Part shown: positions 8,599 to 16,629 of the stretch, in pieces | Layout of the letters: each line of letters begins with the position of its first letter | Numbering within the stretch: position 1 is the first letter of the stretch | Source of the DNA: Xanthomarina arctica | Lineage (GTDB): Bacteria > Bacteroidota > Bacteroidia > Flavobacteriales > Flavobacteriaceae | DNA: 64,000 nucleotides | Direction: 5' to 3' | NCBI RefSeq assembly: GCF_014638915.1 | Contig: NZ_BMFQ01000002.1 | Span: 930,001-994,000 of the forward strand | Translations under genes and position numbers: made by a program | Notes under the pieces: generated by a model | What the model was told of the DNA's origin: nothing | Database searches by the model: none | Seen by the model: only the letters and a program-made list of their open reading frames with translations

Positions 8599-9352
8599 TA
8601 TAGGGATAGTACTATCTGGAGGAGGAGCAAGAGGTGCAGCACATATTGGTGTTTTACAGGCTTTAAATGAAAACGGAATCTATCCATCTCAAGTCTCTGG
8701 TGCAAGCGCAGGCGCTCTTATAGCATCATTATATTGTTCTGGCTATACACCTAAAGAAATTTTAGAACTAAGTAAGGAAAAAGAGTTTTTAAAGATTTTT
8801 AAGATTGGTTTTCTCAATAAGGGATTAACTCATATGACACGACTTCAAGAGTTTCTGGAGTATCATATTTCACAGAAAAATATCGAAGACTTAAAAATTC
8901 CACTTCATATTTCCATTTCAAATATTAATTCTGGTCGAAGCGAAATTGTAAATACAGGAGAATTGACACTTTATGTTATGGCATCTTGCGCAGTACCGCT
9001 TATTTTTAAACCTATAAAAATAGGAGACAGTCTTTATGTTGATGGAGGATTGTTAAATGACTTACCTATAGAACCACTACTAGAAAAGAAGGTAAAAATT
9101 ATTGGCGTTAGTGTATGTCCTAATAATTTTAAAAAAAATATTGTAGGTGTTAAAGCCATTGCAGAACGTGTGTTTCAAATGAGTATTTGGGATAATGTTG
9201 CACCACGAATAAAACAATGTGATGTTGCATTAGAACTTGATAAATCGTTTGCTTATAGTTTGTTCGATTTTAAAAAATCTGAAGAACTTTATAAAATTGG
9301 ATATGAAGCTACAATAAACAAAATGGATAAAATATTCAAAATAATTAATTAA
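8591..9352 (+). CDS. Patatin-like phospholipase (RssA type)
   Basis: This is a serine acyl hydrolase with a Ser-Asp dyad, expected to cleave acyl chains from phospholipids. The oxyanion loop SGGGARG is at 9-15, the nucleophile elbow GASAG at 37-41 (S39), and the catalytic Asp motif DGG at 151-153. Length (253 residues) fits the single-domain bacterial RssA class. There is no signal peptide, so it acts in the cytoplasm or at the inner membrane. It is the last gene of the five-gene + strand operon; the stop faces the MscS stop only 17 bp away. Confidence 0.9.
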   Translation: MDNIGIVLSGGGARGAAHIGVLQALNENGIYPSQVSGASAGALIASLYCSGYTPKEILELSKEKEFLKIFKIGFLNKGLTHMTRLQEFLEYHISQKNIEDLKIPLHISISNINSGRSEIVNTGELTLYVMASCAVPLIFKPIKIGDSLYVDGGLLNDLPIEPLLEKKVKIIGVSVCPNNFKKNIVGVKAIAERVFQMSIWDNVAPRIKQCDVALELDKSFAYSLFDFKKSEELYKIGYEATINKMDKIFKIIN

Positions 9353-9369
9353 AATTTAATAGTTTGTTT

Positions 9370-10212
9370 CTATTTAGCTATAGTAACCGAACGTTGTGGA
9401 AACGGAATTTCAATATTTTCAGTATCAAAGCGTTTTTTTATACTTTGTAATAAATCGCAATACAATACATAACCATCTGCACTATCTTTTGCCCATGCCG
9501 CAACTTTAAGATTTACAGCAGAATCGCCTAAAGCAGTTACACGTGCAGTAACAAGAGGCACATTATTTTCAATGTCTTCTGGTGTTCTACTATCTATATG
9601 TAATGGATGTTTGGCAACTTCATCTTTCATAATCTCAAGCGCAAGTTCTGTATTTGAAGTATAACCAATTCCAATGTCAATATATCTACAATTACGAGTG
9701 TCACCTAAATGAGCATTAACCAATAAATCATTACTTATTACAGAATTTGGGATAATAATTCTATTATTTTCAACATCTCTTAATACTACCTGTCTTAGGT
9801 TAATATCTTCAACAGTACCAGTAAAAGTGCCACGAAGTGTTATTTTATCGTTAATTTTAAAAGGTTTAAAAATCACGATTAAAATACCACTCATAATATT
9901 ACTCAATGCCTGCTGAGAGGCTAAACCAGCAACCAAAGATAGTACACCTGCACCAGCCAATAAAGTATGTCCGATGGTTTTAAAAGCTGGTATTTGAATC
10001 AATGCAAATGCGATACCAATAATATAAATTATAGCGGTAGAAATATGTTTCATAAAAAGGTAAGCTGTTACATCTTTATGATGTTCAACTAATGTCTTTT
10101 TTACAAATCTACGCATCAACCAATTAAACACTATTGAAATTGTAAAGGTTGAAAGAACGATGATTGCAATCATAGTTTCAATTCTGAATTCTGTAAAATA
10201 TTTGTGTATCAT
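9370..10212 (-). CDS. MscS-family mechanosensitive channel
   Basis: The 280 residues have three N-terminal membrane helices and the MscS pore and beta-domain pattern: AGAGVLSLVAGLASQQALSN at about 86-105 followed by FKPFKINDKI and the Sm-like beta domain. Such channels open on hypo-osmotic shock and release solutes. It is the last gene of the apc-mfs-mscS operon on the minus strand (12 bp after the MFS gene). Its presence with ClC, NhaP and HdeD genes strengthens the ion and osmotic theme of the region. Confidence 0.9.
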   Translation of the reverse strand: MIHKYFTEFRIETMIAIIVLSTFTISIVFNWLMRRFVKKTLVEHHKDVTAYLFMKHISTAIIYIIGIAFALIQIPAFKTIGHTLLAGAGVLSLVAGLASQQALSNIMSGILIVIFKPFKINDKITLRGTFTGTVEDINLRQVVLRDVENNRIIIPNSVISNDLLVNAHLGDTRNCRYIDIGIGYTSNTELALEIMKDEVAKHPLHIDSRTPEDIENNVPLVTARVTALGDSAVNLKVAAWAKDSADGYVLYCDLLQSIKKRFDTENIEIPFPQRSVTIAK

Positions 10213-10224
10213 TTTTTATTCATT

Positions 10225-11493
10225 TTAAGTTTGGACAGTTGTCACAGCTGTGGTATGTATACTTTTATTAATTTTTATATGCTTCACTCTTTTTTTCTTT
10301 AAATATATATAATAGAATATGGAGATAATTATTGCGATACATCCTTCAATAAAAACCATTTTTTGTACACCTATATAATGTGATATGCTGCTTACCATCA
10401 AACTACCTAAAGGAATGGCACTTGCTAATACCAATAAAAAATCACTAATAACGCGACCTCTAAAGGCTTCTTCTACATTTATTTGTAGTATCGTATTGGT
10501 AAGTGTTCTAATAGACATCATCCCAAAAGAACCAATAATTAAAAAAGTTAATGCTATAGGTAACGTATCCATTAAAGAAAATGATATGAGACCAACACCA
10601 AAAATAAACGTGTTTATGGTTAATATTTTGTTTAAGTTGGTTCCAGGTTTAAGTGATGCAAGATACAAAGCACCTAAAAATGCACCCAAACCAATTGAAC
10701 CATCTATAAAACCTAATGTTGAAGCATTTCCTTTAAAAATATTTTGTGCGAAAATTGGTGTTAAGGTGGTAAATGGAAGCACAAAAAATCCTGCAAATGC
10801 TGTAAAAATAATTACTGAAGACAATAGCTCACTTTTTTTTAGATATTGAAAACCTTCTTTTAAATCGTCAATATCTCTACTAATTTTAGCTTTAGGGATA
10901 AATACAGGTAGCTTCATAAGTAATAGACTAATAATTACCGTTAAATAGCTTACTGCGTTGAGTCCAAAGCAAATTTGATCACCAAATTGTTGCAGTATAA
11001 AACCTGCAATGGTTGGACCAATCAATTTTGAAAAATTTACCATTGATGAATTTAGAGCCAAAGCATTTGGTAGATTTTTAGAATCTTCTACCAAATCCTT
11101 AACTAATGCTTGTCGGGCTGGTGATCCATAGCCATTAATAATACCCAACACAACACTTAAACCTATAATAAACCAGACAGAGTCTTGTTTAAAAAACACA
11201 ACTGCAAACGTTAATAAAACAGCCTGAATTAAGGCTGCTATTTGAGTGATTAATAACACCTTGTATTTATTATATTTATCTGCAACAATACCACCAAATA
11301 ATGAAAATATTGCAGTTGGAAAAAGTGTTGCAAATACAGAAATACCAAGCATTATATTAGATTGTGTCAATGAGTACACGACCCAACTTACGGCAGTCTT
11401 TTGCATCCAAGTACCAATAAGTGAAATAGACTGACCGACAAAATAGAGTCTAAAATTTCGACTTTTAAGTGAATTGAATGTGGTAAATTTCAT
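10225..11493 (-). CDS. MFS exporter (EntS/macrolide-efflux-like)
   Basis: This 422-residue major facilitator protein has about 12 membrane helices. The N-terminus SRNFRLYFVGQSISLIGTWMQ and the loop GGIVADKYNKYK (variant of the MFS A-motif between helices 2 and 3) match the EntS/MefA-like class of small-molecule exporters. The substrate cannot be deduced. It is the middle gene of the apc-mfs-mscS operon, 13 bp after the APC permease stop and 12 bp before mscS. Confidence 0.85.
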   Translation of the reverse strand: MKFTTFNSLKSRNFRLYFVGQSISLIGTWMQKTAVSWVVYSLTQSNIMLGISVFATLFPTAIFSLFGGIVADKYNKYKVLLITQIAALIQAVLLTFAVVFFKQDSVWFIIGLSVVLGIINGYGSPARQALVKDLVEDSKNLPNALALNSSMVNFSKLIGPTIAGFILQQFGDQICFGLNAVSYLTVIISLLLMKLPVFIPKAKISRDIDDLKEGFQYLKKSELLSSVIIFTAFAGFFVLPFTTLTPIFAQNIFKGNASTLGFIDGSIGLGAFLGALYLASLKPGTNLNKILTINTFIFGVGLISFSLMDTLPIALTFLIIGSFGMMSIRTLTNTILQINVEEAFRGRVISDFLLVLASAIPLGSLMVSSISHYIGVQKMVFIEGCIAIIISIFYYIYLKKKRVKHIKINKSIHTTAVTTVQT

Positions 11494-11506
11494 TAAGAGT
11501 TTGAGG

Positions 11507-13237
11507 TTATATAATTAATCGTACTTCCCCTAATTCTTGAATTTTATAAGGAAACTTATCGCCAGGTGAAGCTATAAACATAAAATTGGTAGGTATGTGC
11601 CAACGTCTGGATAATTCTTTTATTTTTTCTGGCCCAAAAACACCAGGTTCTTCAATAAATTCTACACGAATTAATGGATATGCTCTATCTAGAGTCTCTA
11701 TGTCTTTTCTAAGACCTTCCTCTACAGTTTCATCTTTATCTAAAACCGTAATAATTTTCACCTTTCGAGTAGATTCATTTTCAGAAATATATAGCAACAC
11801 CTTATTTAATGTAGCCACATCATCGCGTTTAGTAAAATAGATAAATTGTTGTTTGTTAACTTCGTTTAAATGATGTTTAATATATTTATTCAATTTTATA
11901 AACAGGACAGTTTTTTCAGGAAAGATATAATCGAGTATTTTCAAGACAATTTTGTAGGTCCAAGTTCGGTAGAACATAAAAAACACTACAGCAAGCGTAG
12001 GAATAAGGTATTCCAAAAATATACCTAAATAGGCTGGATTTAAAAATACATTACCTATAATAGCTAGAGCTACAGCGATTATACCAATAAATAAACCCAA
12101 CCAACTAGACTTTTCAGGTCTTGGTAAGCTAGAACGATTCACTTTTAGCAAAAGGTTCCCTATTCCAAATAAAATCATTACTGATAAAAACGCTATGGTG
12201 TAAACTCCAGCTAATTTGGCAAGGTCGCCTTCTGTAATCAATAAAATAGAAACACATAATGCAAAAAACAAAATAAAGATTAAGTAGTTACTGCCTTTTT
12301 TAGTTTGTTTTAGTAGAAGTTCTGGTAAAATTCTGTCTAATGCCATACGTTTCATTAAACCCCCAACACCAACAAAAGAGGTTAGAACTGCACCACTCAA
12401 TACTAAAGCAGCATCAATACCAATCAATAGTGACAACCAACTACCACTTGCCGTTTTTCCCATGATAGATAATAATGCATCTTGGTTATGAACTACTGTA
12501 GGAATTGGAATGATACACAAAGCCAAAAACGCAATTAAGGGATTAAATACGGTAACCACAATCCACATGTTGCGTAATGTTTTAGGGAACACACCATTTT
12601 CTTGTTCTTCAACATAATTAGCCGAACTTTCAAAGCCACTAATACCTAACATTGCAGCCGAAAACCCTAAAAATAGAGCTGTTGTAATTCCACCTTTTAC
12701 TGGTGTGCTAAAATTAGAAAAGAGCGTTTCAGTACCGTTTTCAATTAAAAAAACAAAACAAAATCCGCAAAGAATAGTGAGTGATACTAAATGAAAAATA
12801 AAGATGCCTATTGCAACTTTAGAAGATTCGCCAATGCCTATAATTACTAATCCCATAAATAAGACTAATAAACCTATTGTAGTAGGAATAATTGGGATAA
12901 CTTCCCAAATGCTATGTGCATATTTTACAGCTTCGCTGGCAGAAATTACTGCAGTTGCCATATAAGATAAAACAGTAAGAGACGCTGCTAGAGAAGCTGT
13001 TGATTTTTTTGTTGTATTTAACAAAGCGTTATAGGCCCCTCCATTAAGAGGCAAAGCTCCTACTACCTCTCCATAAATTCTTCGGAAGAAAAATAGAACC
13101 ACAGCGACCATTAATAATGAAATCCATGCATACTGTCCAGCATAAACTATTGCTAAGGCAGAAACATATAAGCATGATGAACTAATATCATTACCGCAAA
13201 TTGCAGTAGCTTCAAGTTGGTTGAGTTTTTTTTGCAT
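11507..13237 (-). CDS. APC-superfamily permease with soluble C-terminal domain
   Basis: The 576 residues split into an APC transporter domain (about 1-430, 12 helices; opening region NQLEATAICGNDISSSCLYV and GEVVGALPLNGGAYNALL are characteristic of amino-acid/polyamine permeases) and a soluble C-terminal part of about 140 residues with an alternating beta/alpha pattern (VKIITVLDKDE, IRVEFIEEPGVFGPE, NFMFIASPGDKFPY). The latter resembles a degenerate universal-stress-type regulatory domain; that is inference. The substrate is unknown. It is the first gene of the minus operon and carries the long palindrome at 13265-13300 28 bp before its start. Confidence 0.85.
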   Translation of the reverse strand: MQKKLNQLEATAICGNDISSSCLYVSALAIVYAGQYAWISLLMVAVVLFFFRRIYGEVVGALPLNGGAYNALLNTTKKSTASLAASLTVLSYMATAVISASEAVKYAHSIWEVIPIIPTTIGLLVLFMGLVIIGIGESSKVAIGIFIFHLVSLTILCGFCFVFLIENGTETLFSNFSTPVKGGITTALFLGFSAAMLGISGFESSANYVEEQENGVFPKTLRNMWIVVTVFNPLIAFLALCIIPIPTVVHNQDALLSIMGKTASGSWLSLLIGIDAALVLSGAVLTSFVGVGGLMKRMALDRILPELLLKQTKKGSNYLIFILFFALCVSILLITEGDLAKLAGVYTIAFLSVMILFGIGNLLLKVNRSSLPRPEKSSWLGLFIGIIAVALAIIGNVFLNPAYLGIFLEYLIPTLAVVFFMFYRTWTYKIVLKILDYIFPEKTVLFIKLNKYIKHHLNEVNKQQFIYFTKRDDVATLNKVLLYISENESTRKVKIITVLDKDETVEEGLRKDIETLDRAYPLIRVEFIEEPGVFGPEKIKELSRRWHIPTNFMFIASPGDKFPYKIQELGEVRLII

Positions 13238-13264
13238 AGGTTATTAAGTTATAATTACTATATG

Positions 13265-13300
13265 ATTTTGATTTTGCTACTTAGGTAGCAAAATCAAAAT
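13265..13300. promoter_or_regulatory. Long palindromic candidate operator upstream of the APC permease operon
   Basis: Two perfect 16-bp arms (ATTTTGATTTTGCTAC at 13265-13280 and its complement at 13285-13300) flank the centre TTAG. The inner 16 bases (13275-13290) are the exact reverse complement of the palindrome at 4405-4420. It lies 27 bases upstream of the APC start codon, in the promoter or 5' leader. It has no T-run, so it is more likely an operator than a terminator, although it could also form a leader hairpin. Confidence 0.6.
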
Positions 13301-13465
13301 GAATTTAATAATAGTTTAATGAATTACTATTTATCCATTATTTAAGAAATATAAGATAATTCTGGATGCTCTAAGTTTCAACATTCCTTCCAAAAAATTA
13401 AATCTAAAAATAAATCCTCTTATATTAAGCGAAATATAAGTTTAGGGTTTAATATTTATTGATAT

Positions 13466-14128
13466 TTAGAGGCGTTTATCAATACTCTTTTCATTAAAAG
13501 CAATAAGGTTAAATAGTTGTCTCATTCTAGAACGTACTCGATTGCCATATCTCTCTTCTAATTCTTGAGCGTTTAGATTGGTAGTTGCATGGGTTTTTAT
13601 GTTTCGTTTTAGGAATAAATCGTAACGAGATAAGAGAATTTCACCCAAGACATTACAGTCTTTACCAAAATGACGACCTGTAGTTTCAACACCCAAATCA
13701 TCAAAACAGTAAAAATTGCTATTACCATATTCTTCAATAGTTTTATAACCCAGGTTGTTAAAAGCAAATGTGATGTTACGAGCTGGAATTACTTCATACA
13801 TTTTTTGATGAGGTACTATGTACCGTAATAACTTTATTAAACTGGTTTTACCACAGCCTACAGGCCCAGATAACAGAATTCCTTTATTTGGATCTATCTT
13901 TAGCTTTTCGCAAGCTTCAAAGTCTCTAATAAAATAAATGCACAGCTTGTAAAGAATGATCTCATCTTCATCATAAATTTTAAAGTGTTTACCGAAGAGT
14001 AATTTCCCCTTGGCTTCGAGGTAAATCAATATTTTTTTAAAATCGTATTGAATCATGTTACCATTGAGAGTTCCAAGATGGTACTCCACTCCTTTTTCGA
14101 TTATTATATGTGGTTGTGTCGTATTCAT
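13466..14128 (-). CDS. DnaC/IstB-like AAA+ ATPase of a mobile element
   Basis: This is a helicase-loader-type ATPase. Walker A is SGPVGCGKTS and Walker B is CFDDLG, followed by a sensor ATTNLNAQELEERYGNRVRSRMRQ with the arginine-finger pattern of DnaC/IstB proteins. I chose the ATG at 14128 (MNTTQPH, 220 residues); an ATG 33 bases upstream is open but falls in a dispersed repeat. It follows the replication-initiator-like gene and is the distal gene of the int-rteC-HTH-rep module. It presumably loads helicase for element replication, an inference from family and context. Confidence 0.8.
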   Translation of the reverse strand: MNTTQPHIIIEKGVEYHLGTLNGNMIQYDFKKILIYLEAKGKLLFGKHFKIYDEDEIILYKLCIYFIRDFEACEKLKIDPNKGILLSGPVGCGKTSLIKLLRYIVPHQKMYEVIPARNITFAFNNLGYKTIEEYGNSNFYCFDDLGVETTGRHFGKDCNVLGEILLSRYDLFLKRNIKTHATTNLNAQELEERYGNRVRSRMRQLFNLIAFNEKSIDKRL

Positions 14129-14142
14129 GGTTCTATAGATGT

Positions 14143-14168
14143 GACCTTTCGACAGGCTCAAGGTGACA
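14143..14168. repeat. Dispersed flavobacterial short repeat (TTCGACAGGCTCA type)
   Basis: The plus strand reads CCTTTCGACAGGCTCAAGG, a motif (TTGAGCCTGTCGAAAGG on the other strand) that recurs in many flavobacterial intergenic regions. It sits between the rep-like gene and the DnaC-like gene. A related element with GAGCGTAGTCGAAG is at 32424-32440. Confidence 0.5.
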
Positions 14169-14251
14169 ATTTGTTTTTATGAGATTCCCACTTTACTTAT
14201 TGATTCACTATTTTAAACAATTGTTTTCTTGAATCTTCCATTTCGTGGGAA

Positions 14252-14929
14252 CTAAAGAGGTTCGTTGTAATTTTTGTTTTTAGTTGTCCTTAGGTTGTCT
14301 TTAAAATGAGACTGTTGCTTATTGTTTATAATTTCTTCAGCTTTTAGCATCCAATTTCTGGCTGTAGCTTGCCAATTAACAATTTTAGTTTTACCACCTA
14401 CTTTCCATCCAATACCTTGATAATGATTGTAAAATTTTTGAGCTTCAGTTTTTGCCCAGTTTTCCTTTTTAAAAAAATCAATTACTTCTTTTTCATTTTT
14501 GGGCTGGTCAAGTTTATTTATGTTTTTATTGTTTTCTATTGTTTGTATATGTTTATATTTAGGTACCAGTGCTTGTCCATTGCTTGTCTCATTTTTGGGG
14601 CGGTTGTGTACCACTGCTTGTCCAGAGGTTGTCTCGAATTTGAGTATCTTAATTTTACTCCCTCGATATGGATTATGAGATGGATCATACACAACATATT
14701 TCCAATGATGCAATTCTTTAATACACCTATGATAGGTAGATTTTGAGCCTATTTTTGATAGTTGCATCACCTCATCGCGAATTATAAAAAACTGTTCCTT
14801 AAACCGGTTTATGTTCCACAACTGGAACAAAGCCATATATAAACTAATATGGGTTGGGTTTAAACGGCTGTCTTTCGAGAATTGCTCAAAGACAGCGTTT
14901 AGATGTTTGATGTAATTTACGTCTTCCAT
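14252..14929 (-). CDS. Replication-initiator-like HTH protein of a mobile element
   Basis: The 225-residue protein has an N-terminal winged-helix-like segment (RLNPTHISLYMALFQLWNINRF ... SKIGSKSTYHRCIKELHHWKYV, about 20-85), a low-complexity linker with two similar short repeats (TSGQAVVHNRPKNE and TSNGQALVPKYK), and a C-terminal DnaD/DnaT-like block FYNHYQGIGWKVGGKTKIVNW. This architecture is typical of Bacteroidota mobile-element proteins encoded next to a DnaC-like loader. It likely binds origin DNA and recruits the ATPase encoded downstream. Assignment is by architecture only. Confidence 0.65.
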   Translation of the reverse strand: MEDVNYIKHLNAVFEQFSKDSRLNPTHISLYMALFQLWNINRFKEQFFIIRDEVMQLSKIGSKSTYHRCIKELHHWKYVVYDPSHNPYRGSKIKILKFETTSGQAVVHNRPKNETSNGQALVPKYKHIQTIENNKNINKLDQPKNEKEVIDFFKKENWAKTEAQKFYNHYQGIGWKVGGKTKIVNWQATARNWMLKAEEIINNKQQSHFKDNLRTTKNKNYNEPL

Positions 14930-14930
14930 A

Positions 14931-14962
14931 AGGCCTCCCCAACCCCCCCAAAGGAGGGGCTA
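14931..14962. repeat. Dispersed C/G-rich short repeat
   Basis: A GC-rich island in AT-rich DNA: GGCCTCCCC, a C-run, then AAAGGAGGGGC. CCTCC (14934-14938) can pair with GGAGG (14953-14957). Such CCTCC...GGAGG repeats are common between genes in flavobacteria. It lies just upstream of the rep-like start and could be a hairpin between the HTH and rep genes. Confidence 0.45.
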
Positions 14963-14974
14963 TTTTTAGGTGTG

Positions 14975-15253
14975 CTAAAATTTATTATGAATTTTATTGT
15001 CCTCCATAACTTTTTGAATTTCTTCATAATCGTAATAAATAACGCCACCAACTTTCGTATAAGGTAGTATTCCATTAATGCGAAGATTTTGTAGTGTTCC
15101 CGGTGAGATACTTAAAAAATCGCGAACTTCTGGGGACTTTAGCCATTTTTTAGGTGTAAATCCTGAATTGTGATTCATGATTGCTTTGAGGTCATCTAAT
15201 AGTTCTAATTTGAACTCTCTTAAATCCTCTGTAGTAATAATTGTTGCTGGCAT
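14975..15253 (-). CDS. Excisionase-type helix-turn-helix protein
   Basis: This 92-residue protein has an N-terminal helix and a MerR-like HTH_17 domain at about 36-85: WLKSPEVRDFLSISPGTLQNLRINGILPYTKVGGVIYYDYEEI. This is the standard fold of Bacteroidota Xis-like proteins found beside tyrosine integrases. It probably bends DNA at the element ends or controls the excision operon. It starts the rep-dnaC run on the minus strand and has an inverted repeat 20 bases upstream. Confidence 0.8.
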   Translation of the reverse strand: MPATIITTEDLREFKLELLDDLKAIMNHNSGFTPKKWLKSPEVRDFLSISPGTLQNLRINGILPYTKVGGVIYYDYEEIQKVMEDNKIHNKF

Positions 15254-15272
15254 AGTAAAAATTTTAGTTTAA

Positions 15273-15314
15273 AATAGCTACCATATTGAACTTTCGCTCT
15301 CCATGGCAGCTATT
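15273..15314. promoter_or_regulatory. Inverted repeat upstream of the HTH/excisionase gene
   Basis: AATAGCTACCAT (15273-15284) pairs with ATGGCAGCTATT (15303-15314) with one mismatch over 12 bp and an 18-nt loop. It is 20 bases upstream of the HTH start codon. It could be an autoregulatory operator or a leader hairpin. Confidence 0.4.
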
Positions 15315-15365
15315 AAATTGATTTGACTTTCGTTCAGCAAATTTTAGATTATTTGTTGATAATAC

Positions 15366-15391
15366 TTCGGTAGTACCGAACAACTACCGAA
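15366..15391. repeat. 26-bp repeat copy 1 (TTCGGTA half-sites)
   Basis: This 26-bp unit contains the palindrome TTCGGTAGTACCGAA followed by CAACTACCGAA, giving three TTCGGTA-type half-sites. An identical 26-bp copy in the same orientation lies at 15641-15666; in both copies an AATTTAACA follows a few bases later. Probable binding sites for an element protein (HTH, RteC-like or Rep-like). Confidence 0.7.
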
Positions 15392-15393
15392 GT

Positions 15394-15640
15394 AATTTAA
15401 CATTTTATTAATACAAGTGTTATTACCTCCATTTTTAATGATAGGTAATGTTACTATTTAGAAAGTCTGAACTTGGATATGATGATTTGTGTTGGAAAAA
15501 GGATCTAGCTTTTAACTATAAAACGCCTTTTAGTGGATATGTATTAGTACTCAATAATAGTTTTCACCATTTAAAACATACAACAACTTAGAAGATTTAT
15601 GCCTTTATTGGTAATTCATAGTGTTTTTCAATGAAAACTC
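15394..15640. other. Intergenic stretch between the two 26-bp repeats
   Basis: This is the middle of the 463-bp gap between the HTH and rteC-like genes. It holds only one short open frame on the plus strand, 15448-15591 (47 codons), whose product has a KTPFSGY segment reminiscent of MORN-type antitoxin-like proteins; it may be a gene remnant or chance. I see no further gene. The paired repeats and adjacent replication genes make an origin or excision control region plausible. Confidence 0.4.
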
Positions 15641-15666
15641 TTCGGTAGTACCGAACAACTACCGAA
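15641..15666. repeat. 26-bp repeat copy 2 (TTCGGTA half-sites)
   Basis: Identical to 15366-15391 over all 26 bases, in the same orientation and 275 bases away. It lies 50 bases beyond the 3' end of the rteC-like gene. The same TTCGGT/ACCGAA half-site recurs as an inverted pair at 17937-17975 beside the integrase. Confidence 0.7.
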
Positions 15667-15716
15667 AGAATTTAACAGTTATCCATATTTAAATATGCTT
15701 AAAATAGCATCCGAAT

Positions 15717-16562
15717 TTAGTCGTCATCGGCATCCATTCTACGGAGTAGTGAAGATTTCAAATTATCCAAAAATTTTGTACGATCTCTTTCTCTTGCTCT
15801 AATTTCACCATAGGTTTTATAGAAGTTACCTAGATCAATATCGAAAAGTGACTCAAAGAGTTTCGCCAGGTTTTTTATATCTGCATTGCCATTTTGAATG
15901 GCTCCAATTGCATGAGTAGCGTACAATAATTCCACGAGATCTGTTTTAGAGGCAGTCCAAGAAAACCTTTGAGAAATTGGCAGAATATCTTCATTGAGAT
16001 AATCTAATTTTTTGCTTTTTAAAAGCTTAAGTTCTTGCCTGTAATATGTAATTAGTAAATCGTAGGCCACAATTTTTGCAACCATATCATCATGACTAGT
16101 TGAAAATTCGGGATCGACAAAATGATTAATATTATTAGATATCGCTATGGTTTTTGAACCCCGAACAAAATAAATATGATCCAATCTAGTAGCTTTATGC
16201 CGATAATATCTAACGAAATCAAGTTGACGTATTTTATGCGCTTCTAGCTTATCAATAATGATGTAAATGTATTTTTTCTGTTTTGAAGCATTTACTTTAG
16301 GACGGTTCATTAAATAAGTATGTACATGACTAAAATACTTTAAATGACCATTAACAAAGGGTTTTACATCTTTGAAAAAATGAATTTCATCTACTTCAGT
16401 AGGGAATCCTCTTTGTCTAACAAATAGTCTTAATAAGTGAAGGTAATCGCTACTGAGGGTAATAAGGTAATTTAAATTAGAGATTTCCTTTAGGCTATCT
16501 TGTTGAATATTATTGACTTGATTTTTGTATTCATCAACAAGGTCGTTAATCTTATTCATCAA
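15717..16562 (-). CDS. RteC-like regulator of a conjugative/integrative element
   Basis: RteC proteins control excision of Bacteroidota conjugative transposons such as CTnDOT. The 281 residues match the family pattern throughout: FFKDVKPFVNGHLKYFSHVHTYL (about 62-84), RYYRHKATRLDHIYFVRG (about 118-135), STSHDDMVAKIVAYDLLITYY, and the C-terminal block SWTASKTDLVELLYATHAIGAIQNGNADIKNLA followed by RTKFLDNLKSSLLRRMD. The C-terminal half is the winged-helix DNA-binding part. It sits between the integrase and the excisionase-like HTH gene, so control of excision is the natural role. Confidence 0.88.
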   Translation of the reverse strand: MMNKINDLVDEYKNQVNNIQQDSLKEISNLNYLITLSSDYLHLLRLFVRQRGFPTEVDEIHFFKDVKPFVNGHLKYFSHVHTYLMNRPKVNASKQKKYIYIIIDKLEAHKIRQLDFVRYYRHKATRLDHIYFVRGSKTIAISNNINHFVDPEFSTSHDDMVAKIVAYDLLITYYRQELKLLKSKKLDYLNEDILPISQRFSWTASKTDLVELLYATHAIGAIQNGNADIKNLAKLFESLFDIDLGNFYKTYGEIRARERDRTKFLDNLKSSLLRRMDADDD

Positions 16563-16629
16563 TGATCGATTTGGGTTGGGAATATAAATGTAAGAAAATT
16601 TATCAGAAAATCACACCATTTGAGTTTAG

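Noticed and set aside
10385-10849. 154-codon plus-strand ORF inside the MFS gene
   Set aside because: It is antisense to the strongly MFS-like protein and has no family features of its own.
14129-14161. Upstream ATG for the DnaC-like ATPase
   Set aside because: The extra 11 residues are encoded by a dispersed repeat and are not typical of the family; ATG 14128 is preferred.
15366-15666. CRISPR array
   Set aside because: Only two repeat copies exist, separated by about 250 bases, each with internal dyad symmetry; there are no cas genes.
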